Origin: an uncultured Clostridia bacterium
GTDB lineage: Bacteria; Bacillota; Clostridia; Oscillospirales; Acutalibacteraceae
Length of the DNA stretch: 7,873 bases
NCBI GenBank assembly: GCA_946409885.1
Contig: CAMJYF010000064.1
Span: 1-7,873, forward strand
Reading direction: 5' to 3'
In this document: positions 1 through 6,262 of the stretch, piece after piece
How the letters are laid out: every line of letters begins with the position of its first letter
Numbering within the stretch: the stretch's first letter is position 1
Translations under genes and position numbers: made by a program
The notes under the pieces: model-generated
What the model was told of the DNA's origin: nothing
Databases searched by the model: none
Seen by the model: the letters and a program-made list of their open reading frames with translations, nothing else

Positions 1-81
1 GGCCATGGGCAGCCCGATCATGAAGATCGTTGAAAGCAGCATGGCGATGAGTTTGGAAAAAACAGCGGTAAAATATAACAT
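1..81 (-). CDS. N-terminal fragment of an exported or membrane protein (partial, runs off the window)
   Basis: Reading the minus strand from an ATG at 81, 27 codons stay open to the window edge. They encode a short start followed by a lysine and a long hydrophobic run (MLYFTAVFSKLIAMLLS, then TIFMIGLPMA). This looks like an uncleaved signal anchor, a signal peptide or a first membrane segment. An AAGGAGA ribosome binding site sits 5 bases upstream, and the preceding GH76 gene ends only 25 bp away, so this is very likely the next gene of the same operon. The hydrophobic stretch resembles the N termini of the GH16 and GH76 proteins upstream (lysine, hydrophobics, L-S, hydrophobics with Met), so another secreted enzyme of the same set is plausible. 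The mature protein is outside the window and its function cannot be called. Confidence 0.72.
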   Translation of the reverse strand, partial: MLYFTAVFSKLIAMLLSTIFMIGLPMA

Positions 82-86
82 AAGCG

Positions 87-93
87 TCTCCTT
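87..93 (-). promoter_or_regulatory. Ribosome binding site of the partial gene at 1-81
   Basis: On the minus strand the sequence reads AAGGAGA, followed by CGCTT and then the ATG at 81. This is a near-consensus Shine-Dalgarno site at good spacing. It is the main evidence that the short open frame at the window edge is a real gene rather than chance. Confidence 0.75.
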
Positions 94-106
94 CCCGTTT
101 ATCCGG

Positions 107-1315
107 TTATTCTTTCAGCAGGGCGGTATAATACCCCGCGCAGAGGAAGGAGGCGGCCACGCCGCACTGGGATAACAGTTCCGTGTAATTGTCCGGGTCG
201 GCGCCGCCCGAACAGAAGAAGGGATCGTACAGCCCGTCGCCGTCCCTGGTGGCCAGTTCGTCGGTCAGAACGGCCGTCAGCCGTTCCAGCGGCAGCGTGT
301 CCTTCTGCGGGTCAGTCTCGTAGAATTTCACGTAGCTGCGGGCCAGCCATCCCACGCACCAGGATTTGAAGATGGGGTTCTCCCGCATGGCAACGCGGGC
401 CGTGCCGTCTTCTTTCTCCGTCACCTCAAACATCAGGTCCAGCGTGGCGTTGACGGTGGCGGCGGTCAGGTCGTAATAGGTCTGCTCGCCGGTGATCTCA
501 TACAGCAGGCTGCCGGCGTAGATCATGGTGGCCTGGTTATAGATCCCTTTCCACTCGCTGATTTCGCCGGTCAGCAGGATGGCGTCGCTGAAGAGGTCGT
601 TTTCCCGCAGGGCGGCGTTCATCCAGTCGTAGAGCAGCTTTCCCCGCTCCAGATAGATTTCCTTGCCGGTGATCTGATAGGCCAGCAGCTCCGCGATGGC
701 GATGGGCGCGTTGTCGCAGGCGTGCTTGCCCAGAAATTTACTGGACCAGTAAATACCGCCGCCCAGCGCATCGTCCCAGCCGGTCCACAGAAACGCCAGG
801 TTCTTTTCCGCGTCCGCCAGCAGTTCCGGTTTGCCGAGATTCCGGTACCCCAGCAGCTGCTGGATACAGATCCAGGCGTTGTCGTCGTAATAGAAATCGC
901 CCTCGCCCCCGGCGGAGGCGTTATAGTAGGTCACGCCGTCATAGGTCCCCTGAGGGGCGTTGATCCGGGCGTTTTCCACCTTGTAGCGGTCCAGCACCTT
1001 TGTCAGCGCGTCGGCATAGTGCAGCTTCAGGCTGACGTTGGCGGGGCAAAGCCGGTAAGCGTCGCAGAGCATTTCGATGTACGACGCGGCGGGCCACACG
1101 GTGGGGGAACCCTTTTCGTTGGTCCGTTTGTAGAGCTTATGGGTGACAAGGTTGCTGCATCGACGCATCAGCAGCTCCGTCAGCTCCCACCCGGCGGCCG
1201 CGCAGGGGTCCTTTGCGATTTGCGCCGCCTGCTGAACGGAGACCTTCCCTGTGGAAAACCCCGTGGAGAAAAACATCATCACGCTCAGGAAAAAGGCCAG
1301 TATTTTCTGCATCAT
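107..1315 (-). CDS. Exported glycoside hydrolase family 76 protein (alpha-1,6-mannanase-like)
   Basis: 402 residues. GH76 enzymes are (alpha/alpha)6 barrels that cleave alpha-1,6-mannan backbones, as in yeast mannan or actinobacterial lipomannan; fungal relatives (Dfg5/Dcw1) act as transglycosylases. Family hallmarks seen: the paired aspartates D144-D145 in FYYDDNAW, matching the catalytic Asp-Asp pair; a GGGIYW loop at 185-190 (GGGIWW in the family); DNAPIAIAEL at 201-210; and YNQATMI at 259-265. Helical repeats fill the rest, and the length suits a single catalytic domain with no binding module. Residues 1-23 are a hydrophobic export signal without a clear A-x-A cleavage site, so it may be anchored. 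Two ATGs start the gene (1315 and 1312); AGAGGAA at 1321-1327 fits either. The stop of the GH16 gene lies 24 bp upstream. The family call is firm; the true substrate (alpha-mannan or another alpha-1,6-linked polymer) is inferred. Confidence 0.88.
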   Translation of the reverse strand: MMQKILAFFLSVMMFFSTGFSTGKVSVQQAAQIAKDPCAAAGWELTELLMRRCSNLVTHKLYKRTNEKGSPTVWPAASYIEMLCDAYRLCPANVSLKLHYADALTKVLDRYKVENARINAPQGTYDGVTYYNASAGGEGDFYYDDNAWICIQQLLGYRNLGKPELLADAEKNLAFLWTGWDDALGGGIYWSSKFLGKHACDNAPIAIAELLAYQITGKEIYLERGKLLYDWMNAALRENDLFSDAILLTGEISEWKGIYNQATMIYAGSLLYEITGEQTYYDLTAATVNATLDLMFEVTEKEDGTARVAMRENPIFKSWCVGWLARSYVKFYETDPQKDTLPLERLTAVLTDELATRDGDGLYDPFFCSGGADPDNYTELLSQCGVAASFLCAGYYTALLKE

Positions 1316-1339
1316 GGCGGTTCCTCTTTTCTGTTACGG

Positions 1340-2191
1340 TCAGTCTTTGTACTGATAGGCTCTCACGTAGTCGATGATGAAATCGGTGGGCATATCGTCT
1401 GTGGTCAGGATGCTGCCGCTCCAGCTTTCGCCGGGCACGGCGTCGGCGCCGCCCACCTCCACGGAGAGGATCATATATTCCGGCACCTGCGAAGCGCCGC
1501 CGAAATTGCTGCGGCCGGTCTCGATGCCGTTCACGTAGAAAATATAGCCGTCCTCGTTCCATTCCAGCCCGTAGGTGTTGAACTTTTCATAGGGGTCGTT
1601 CAGCAGCAGATAGGGCTCGCAGACGTTGGTGCTGCGCAGGTCCTCGCCGTAGCCGTCGTAGTGGATATTGGAGGACACCTTCCGGTTGTGCCTGGCGGTG
1701 TAATAGGGCGCTTCAAAGATGTCGATCTCCGCGCCGTCGGTGCCGCCGTTGCCCACGTTCCCCATGCCGCCGCACAGCATCCAGAAGGCGGCCCAGAGCC
1801 CGCTGCCCTTGGGCAGGATGCAGCGCACCTCAAAATAGCCGTATTGCTGCCTGTACCGGCCGTTGGTATCCAGGGCGCAGGTGTACCAGCCGGGCTTGCC
1901 GTTGCCGTTGTAGCCCTCGGGATAGTAAGCGGTGCGGATGTGCAGCTTGCCGTCCTCCACCGTCGCCATATCCGTGTGCCAGTAACTGCCGCGGCGGATC
2001 ACGGCCTCCGTATTGTTGCAGTAATGGCCCTCCCATTTTGTTTCGTCAACGCTGTCGCCGTCGAACTCGTCGGACCAGACCAGCTCGAAATCCTTCGCGT
2101 GGGGCACGCGGGGGAAGCCGCCGGGGGATATCATCATCAGCAGGCTGAGGAAGGCGGCCCACAGCGCCTTTATGAACGATACAAACTCCAT
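1340..2191 (-). CDS. Exported glycoside hydrolase family 16 protein (beta-glucanase/laminarinase-like)
   Basis: 283 residues. GH16 enzymes are beta-jelly-roll retaining hydrolases or transglycosylases acting on beta-1,3/1,4-glucans or galactans. The domain begins at FELVWSDEFDG (35-45), a typical GH16 start, and ends at IIDYVRAYQY (272-281), a typical end. The active-site strand is EIDIFE (155-160), the E-x-D-x-x-E form of laminarinases and related enzymes: E155 is the expected nucleophile and E160 the acid/base. GLWAAFWML (131-139) and YGLEWNEDGYIFYVNG (207-222) are further family signatures. Residues 1-25 form an export signal (lysine, then hydrophobics ending MMISPGG) with no obvious A-x-A site. 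AGGAGG at 2199-2204, 7 bases from the ATG, fixes the start. The gene lies between the LCAT-like gene (32 bp gap) and the GH76 gene (24 bp gap). There is no carbohydrate-binding module. Exact linkage specificity cannot be read from the sequence. Confidence 0.9.
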   Translation of the reverse strand: MEFVSFIKALWAAFLSLLMMISPGGFPRVPHAKDFELVWSDEFDGDSVDETKWEGHYCNNTEAVIRRGSYWHTDMATVEDGKLHIRTAYYPEGYNGNGKPGWYTCALDTNGRYRQQYGYFEVRCILPKGSGLWAAFWMLCGGMGNVGNGGTDGAEIDIFEAPYYTARHNRKVSSNIHYDGYGEDLRSTNVCEPYLLLNDPYEKFNTYGLEWNEDGYIFYVNGIETGRSNFGGASQVPEYMILSVEVGGADAVPGESWSGSILTTDDMPTDFIIDYVRAYQYKD

Positions 2192-2223
2192 GTTGTTTCC
2201 TCCTGTTATGTTTTTTTATCGGT

Positions 2224-3771
2224 TTATTTTACGAACAGCAGCCGCAGCATTTTTTTCAGGTCCTCAAAGATCTGTTTGAGCCGCGCGATCAGGGAGTTCT
2301 CCCGTTTGTAATTGCCCAGGGCGGAAGCGTCGTTTTCCGCCGTCAGAGGCTCCAGCTGATGATTCTTTTCGATCATAAAGCGGGGATAGTCCTCATTTTC
2401 CACCGTCATCTCCGCGCCGCTGGCAATCAGCCAGTCCATGAACCGGTATTCTGCCGATTCGTCGCCGTTCAGGGTGCCCAGGTGCGTGGAGTTTTTGATG
2501 AACCAGGTCTTTTCCGGGAAGGCGCAGGTGGAGGCGTCGATCATCCGGTCCGGGGAGACGCAGCCCGCCGGTTCCGGGTTGGCCTGTACGTAATCCTCCG
2601 GGAAGGGGGTATCGTACCGGGCCGCCGTGGCGCCGATGGAGGCGTAGCAGGTATCCACGATGGCGTCGGAGCCGTCCTTGCGGGAGGCGATGACGGGCAC
2701 GTTGGGATAGCCGTATTTGGCGATGACGGAGACGTTCACGCCCTTGGCCATGGCGGAGGAGAGCAGCGCCGGGATATTGCCCTGCACCTCATGGTAGAAA
2801 TCGGTCTTTTCATAAAAGGCGTCGGTCACCATGCCGGAGGCGAACTCGTTGCGCACGTAGTCGTAGTCCTCATAGGGGATCATGGCCCAGAAGCCGGGCA
2901 TTCTGCCGAAGATATACTTCAACGCCTGCCGGCGCACCCGCGAAAAGGCGGTGTCCACCAGCTTTCCGGCCACGGCGGCGGTCAGGTCCGTCACGCCCTC
3001 CTGGTGCAGCACGTCCACCAGCGCCTTCACCAGCTCGCCCCGCGCGTCCGTGCCCAGTACGCCGTTAAGAAAGGCCACGGTGCTTTCCGCATCCATTTCG
3101 ATATCGCGCTTGAAGGCGTCCCCGCAGAAGGAGGAGCCGTTGAAGGCGCCGCAGTAGAAAATGGTCTGATCGAGATATTCCGTCCCGTAGACGGCAAGGT
3201 AAGAGGACAGTACGCAGGTCCCCATGCTGTAGGCGATCACGTCCACTTTTTTCGCGCCGGTGCATTCCAGCACGTATTCTATGAAATCGTGGAAGCCCCC
3301 GGCAAGGGTGCGCATATCCAGCCGCCAGTCGTAGCTGTAATAGATATGGTCATCGGCGGTATATCCCTCGTCCTCATGGTATTTGGCGCGGATGGCTTCC
3401 GGCGTGGGGTACTTATAGGCGGCGGTGGTGCGGACCTTGACCGGGTCGCCGTTCTCGTCGCAGCGCAGGCCGTCGAACAGCGCCAGCACCGCCTGGTTCA
3501 GCGGGTAATCCAGCGAGTGGAACTCGCCCTTCAGCGTGCGGTCCAGCACCGGCCGGATGGTCTCCCGCAGGCCCCGTTTGATGGAGTCGGCGGAGGGCGG
3601 GAAGATCCGCTCGCCCGTCTCCTCGTCCACGGTGTCGGTGGAGGTGAATCCGGCGATAAAGATCACCGGGGTTTTGTTTTTGGTTCCGTCCGTCCCCGCC
3701 GCAAAGGCCGCCTGCGCCCATACGGGCAGCAGCATCAGGGCGGAAAGGATCAGGCACAGCGTTTTTTTCAT
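2224..3771 (-). CDS. Secreted alpha/beta hydrolase, LCAT-like (lipase, esterase or acyltransferase)
   Basis: 515 residues. It is predicted to cleave or transfer an acyl ester outside the cell. A classical signal peptide (MKKTLCLILSALMLLPVWAQ, ending near AFAA at 22-25) precedes the alpha/beta-hydrolase fold: a first strand and oxyanion-type region TPVIFIAGF (34-42), YYSYDWRLD (144-152; the YDWR element is characteristic of the LCAT family, Pfam PF02450), and the nucleophile elbow VIAYSMGT (178-185) with S182. The elbow reads A-x-S-x-G instead of G-x-S-x-G, a variant known from Bacillus lipases. Likely partners are an Asp in KDGSDAIVD (365-373) and H430 in NSTHLGTLN. Residues of about 215-345 probably form a lid or cap. 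The C terminus (491-515) is a basic amphipathic helix. AAGGAGA at 3779-3785 supports the start. The gene sits 28 bp after the GH66 gene and 32 bp before the GH16 gene. The fold is secure; the substrate (lipid, glycolipid or acylated glycan) is unknown. Confidence 0.82.
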   Translation of the reverse strand: MKKTLCLILSALMLLPVWAQAAFAAGTDGTKNKTPVIFIAGFTSTDTVDEETGERIFPPSADSIKRGLRETIRPVLDRTLKGEFHSLDYPLNQAVLALFDGLRCDENGDPVKVRTTAAYKYPTPEAIRAKYHEDEGYTADDHIYYSYDWRLDMRTLAGGFHDFIEYVLECTGAKKVDVIAYSMGTCVLSSYLAVYGTEYLDQTIFYCGAFNGSSFCGDAFKRDIEMDAESTVAFLNGVLGTDARGELVKALVDVLHQEGVTDLTAAVAGKLVDTAFSRVRRQALKYIFGRMPGFWAMIPYEDYDYVRNEFASGMVTDAFYEKTDFYHEVQGNIPALLSSAMAKGVNVSVIAKYGYPNVPVIASRKDGSDAIVDTCYASIGATAARYDTPFPEDYVQANPEPAGCVSPDRMIDASTCAFPEKTWFIKNSTHLGTLNGDESAEYRFMDWLIASGAEMTVENEDYPRFMIEKNHQLEPLTAENDASALGNYKRENSLIARLKQIFEDLKKMLRLLFVK

Positions 3772-3799
3772 AAATCAGTCTCCTTGTCGGTTATTGTTT

Positions 3800-5740
3800 T
3801 TATTGTTCCACGTACACCATACTCCAAATGGAAATCTCCGGCAGAATGAATGTGACGTATGTTCCTCTGAAATCCCGGCCTTCCGCAAAGGGCAGTTCTT
3901 CCATGATCCCGCTGTCATCGGGTGTGGCCAGGTACACATGGGAGGGTGTTTTCTCCACGTATTGCAGCACGTGCAGATTGGTCCGTTTTTCCGGCATGGG
4001 CTGCGTGCCTTCCGCGTCCATCCACTCCAGCGATTCGAGCCCTGTAAAATTGAGGAAATTCAGCACCAGGTCGCCATTGCCGTTCTCCCGGTTGACGCAC
4101 CAGACGGCGTTCTTCTTCGGTTTGTCCTTCACCGTGAGCAGGTTGACCTTCGTCTGCTTGTCCGTGGGGCGGAAGGCGGCGTCCCGCAGAAGATTCTCAT
4201 AGGCCACGGAGAAGGAATAGTACCGTTCCAGCGCCGCGTTCAGCGTTCCGTCCACGGTCAGTGTTCTGCCGGGGTAGTATTCGCTTTTCAGCATACCCGT
4301 ATCCCCCAGCTCCAGATGCGCCGCGCCGGAGGCCATCAGCGTGGCGTCCGTCAGCAGCACACCGGCGGGGTTGAAGGCGTCGGCGGAACTTTCCCGGTCC
4401 ATGTAGGCTGCCAGCACAACGCCCTTGTCGTCCGTCATCTTTTCCCGCAGGCGGTACACTTCATCGCGAAGATTCCGGTACTCCTTGCCGTCGCTCTCCC
4501 AGAATTCCTCATACATGATATCGTAATCGGTCCGCGAGAGCATCTCGTCGCTGCCGTAGCCGGAAACGGGGTTGAAGATCACCTTTGTCCCCAGCTCGTC
4601 CCGCACGCGGTTCAGCAGCAGCACGTAGGCCTCCGCCAGGTCCACTTCATTGCCCTCCGCGTCGTAAAGGGTCCCACGGCCGCCGAGGGAATCCGCCTGC
4701 AGGCCGTCGTAGCCGAAGACCTCCAGCGCGTCCCGGGTGACCTTGAGGTAGTGGTCCTGCCAGTGCCGGTTGGCGGGGTTGAACAGGTAGATGCGCTGGG
4801 TCTCCCAATCGCCGGGCAACTCGCCGTGGTAGTCCTGTTGCTTCGCTTGCGGGTCCCGGAACAGTCCCCAGGAACGGTCCACGCCGTTCGCCTCGTAATC
4901 CTGATACGCGCCGAACAGCAGATTGTACAGATAGGCGTTCATGCCCCGGGCGTGTCCCCGGTCGATGAGCCCTTTGACCGAAGAGAAAGAGGCGTTCTGC
5001 CGCGCCAGCGTCTGCCAGGCGGCGTCGGGATGGTCCGCCGTTCCCGCCAGCGGCCGGTCGTGCCGGTCCATCACGTCGTAGAAGAAAAGGCCCGTGATGT
5101 GAAAGCGGTTCAGCCGGTCGATGACGGCGTCAAGCGCTTCCGGGGATTTGGCAGTGTAATCGGTCAGATAGCCATACCGGGGAAATCGGGACCAGTCGGA
5201 GGCCACTTCCGCGGCGGTCATGGCGGCGTCCAGCGTGGTTTCCCCCTGCCGGACGCATGCCTCCACCGCATAGCCGGTAAAATCCGTTTCCGGCAGCGTC
5301 AGGGTGAAGGTCTCCGTTGCGGGTTCGCCGGCTGTCAGTTCGACCGGTATCGTCTCCTTGAAAACCGTCTCCGCGAAGTGAATGGCTCTGACGGTCAGTT
5401 TTGCCGACATGTCCTCCCCGGAGAGCAGCGTCACCGAGACCTGCGGCTGCTCGCCGGGCAGGTACCGGGATTTATCCGTGACCACGTCGCGGATCACGCT
5501 TGTTTTCTCCGGTTCCTCCGTTTTGTGCGCTGCGAACAGGCGTTTCAGCAACCGGCACAGCATGGACAGCCGCGTCGTGATCTGCCGGAAAAAGGCCTGC
5601 GCGCAGGTTTCGGAAGCGACGGCGGTCTCCGCCACGGCGGGAGCCTCCCGGGCAAAGGCCGCGGGGCACGTGTCGCAGGCGGAAAGCAGCAGCGTCAGCG
5701 ACAGAAACAGCAGAAAAATCCGTTTGGCGCATGGTTTCAT
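3800..5740 (-). CDS. Lipoprotein glycoside hydrolase family 66 protein (endo-dextranase-like)
   Basis: 646 residues. GH66 enzymes hydrolyse or cyclise alpha-1,6-glucan (dextran). A lipoprotein signal with lipobox LLSAC (lipidated Cys22) should tether it to the outer face of the membrane. Then come a charged linker with a basic amphipathic segment (49-71), a beta-sandwich domain (about 83-180) and the TIM barrel (about 187-500), followed by a C-terminal beta domain. GH66 motifs: RYGYLTDY (188-195), GLFFYDVMDRHD (217-228), YNLLFGAY (272-279), GLQADSLGGRGTLYD (346-360) with D350 as the expected nucleophile, and YEEFW (410-414) with E412 as the likely acid/base. It is short and lacks the CBM35 insertion of cycloisomaltooligosaccharide glucanotransferases (usually well over 900 residues), so a plain dextranase is more likely. 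The frame is open upstream as far as 6217, but the lipobox and AAGGAGG at 5749-5755 set the start at 5740. It heads the run of closely spaced exported enzymes. Confidence 0.88.
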   Translation of the reverse strand: MKPCAKRIFLLFLSLTLLLSACDTCPAAFAREAPAVAETAVASETCAQAFFRQITTRLSMLCRLLKRLFAAHKTEEPEKTSVIRDVVTDKSRYLPGEQPQVSVTLLSGEDMSAKLTVRAIHFAETVFKETIPVELTAGEPATETFTLTLPETDFTGYAVEACVRQGETTLDAAMTAAEVASDWSRFPRYGYLTDYTAKSPEALDAVIDRLNRFHITGLFFYDVMDRHDRPLAGTADHPDAAWQTLARQNASFSSVKGLIDRGHARGMNAYLYNLLFGAYQDYEANGVDRSWGLFRDPQAKQQDYHGELPGDWETQRIYLFNPANRHWQDHYLKVTRDALEVFGYDGLQADSLGGRGTLYDAEGNEVDLAEAYVLLLNRVRDELGTKVIFNPVSGYGSDEMLSRTDYDIMYEEFWESDGKEYRNLRDEVYRLREKMTDDKGVVLAAYMDRESSADAFNPAGVLLTDATLMASGAAHLELGDTGMLKSEYYPGRTLTVDGTLNAALERYYSFSVAYENLLRDAAFRPTDKQTKVNLLTVKDKPKKNAVWCVNRENGNGDLVLNFLNFTGLESLEWMDAEGTQPMPEKRTNLHVLQYVEKTPSHVYLATPDDSGIMEELPFAEGRDFRGTYVTFILPEISIWSMVYVEQ

Positions 5741-5829
5741 TCCCGCAGCCTCCTTGTCAAAAAAGTGATTTGTTTTTTGCCGTATGTATTGCGGAAAGAC
5801 GCGGAGGGATCGTTCTTGACCCTGCCGGA
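5741..5829 (-). other. Longest intergenic gap, possible operon boundary; no convincing promoter
   Basis: At 89 bp this is the longest gap in the window; the others are 19-32 bp. It is locally A/T-rich (minus strand ATACGGCAAAAAACAAATCA near 5760-5780). I looked for -35/-10 pairs and found none near consensus; a TACATA hexamer has no matching -35 at 17 bp. A weak bulged hairpin (GGGTC/GATCCC, minus strand near 5803-5821) has no following T-run, so it is not a convincing terminator. If the GH66-to-GH76 set has its own promoter, this gap is the only place within the window where it could lie without overlapping a gene. Confidence 0.3.
5749..5755 (-). promoter_or_regulatory. Ribosome binding site fixing the GH66 start
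   Basis: The minus strand reads AAGGAGG, followed by 8 bases and the ATG at 5740. The GH66 reading frame stays open for another 159 codons upstream, overlapping the DUF1801 gene in a different frame. This site, together with the lipoprotein signal directly after the ATG, shows that the upstream extension is not translated as part of GH66. Confidence 0.82.
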
Positions 5830-6243
5830 TCACTTCCCGTAGGCGTCGCGGCACCACCGCGCGATCGCCGCGATCAGCTCCGTGGGCAGCGGTCTGTCGT
5901 AAGGCAGGCGGATCGCGCCCTTGCTCACGTCGAACCCGGCCAGTTCCTCCCGGAAGACGGCGGTCGCATCGCCCCCGGGGTACAGGCCAACGTGATTCTT
6001 CGCCGCCGCGAAGTGGATCAGGTTCCTGCCCTGCCGGAAGGTGGGCATGGACCAGGAGATTTGCTCCTGCGCGTCCGGCAGGGCGGCGCGGAGGATGGCC
6101 CGGAGCTCTTCCAGCCTTGGGCGGACTGCCTCGTCCTGCGCGGCGATATATTCCTCCACAGTCTGCGGCTTCCCGCAGAAGTGGGGCTGATTCTGTTTGC
6201 CGAAGGCCCGGCCGCACGCCGGGCAGATCCAGAGCTTCTCCAT
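5830..6243 (-). CDS. Zinc-ribbon plus DUF1801 (YdhG/frataxin-like fold) protein
   Basis: 137 residues from the ATG at 6243. The N terminus carries a putative zinc-binding motif: CPAC (7-10), then PHFC (20-23), giving Cys-x2-Cys and His-x-Cys ligand pairs. The rest matches the DUF1801/YdhG-like superfamily: a helical region with TVEEYIAAQDEAVRPRLEEL (28-47), ISWSMPTF (62-69), LIHFAAAKNHVGLYPG (75-90), and SKGAIRLPYDRPLP (107-120) followed by a final helix. Members have a frataxin-like fold; Bacillus YdhG has been proposed as an iron chaperone, but the biochemical role of most members is unknown. It has no signal peptide, so it is cytoplasmic. The start is uncertain: the frame also offers GTG at 6252 and TTG at 6270, the latter overlapping the end of the upstream gene by 8 bp, and none has a strong ribosome binding site. 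Translational coupling to the upstream gene is likely. Its link to the glycosidases downstream may be only positional. Confidence 0.83.
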   Translation of the reverse strand: MEKLWICPACGRAFGKQNQPHFCGKPQTVEEYIAAQDEAVRPRLEELRAILRAALPDAQEQISWSMPTFRQGRNLIHFAAAKNHVGLYPGGDATAVFREELAGFDVSKGAIRLPYDRPLPTELIAAIARWCRDAYGK

Positions 6244-6262
6244 CTGCGTCACCGGCGGCGCG

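Noticed and set aside
2192..2223. A/T-rich leader between the LCAT-like and GH16 genes, considered as an internal promoter; similar ATAACCG-type words precede other genes
   Set aside because: At 32 bp it is too short for a promoter of its own and is fully accounted for by an A-rich spacer and an AGGAGG site. The recurring ATAACCG-like words are short and imperfect, and could be chance.
5803..5821. Possible terminator hairpin (minus strand GGGTC...GATCCC) after the DUF1801 gene
   Set aside because: The stem is only five pairs with a bulge and is not followed by a T-run, so it is not convincing as an intrinsic terminator.
722..5842. Very long plus-strand reading frames (722-2311, 2359-3849, 3536-5842)
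   Set aside because: They lie antisense to well-supported glycosidase and hydrolase genes. Their translations are rich in Gly/Val/His/Gln with no recognisable domain, which is typical of the reverse strand of GC-rich coding sequence. They lack convincing ribosome binding sites.
5741..6217. Upstream extension of the GH66 frame to a start at 6217 (805 residues)
   Set aside because: The extra part overlaps the DUF1801 gene on the same strand in another frame and is Arg/Pro/Gly-rich without domains. The lipoprotein signal and the AAGGAGG site place the true start at 5740.
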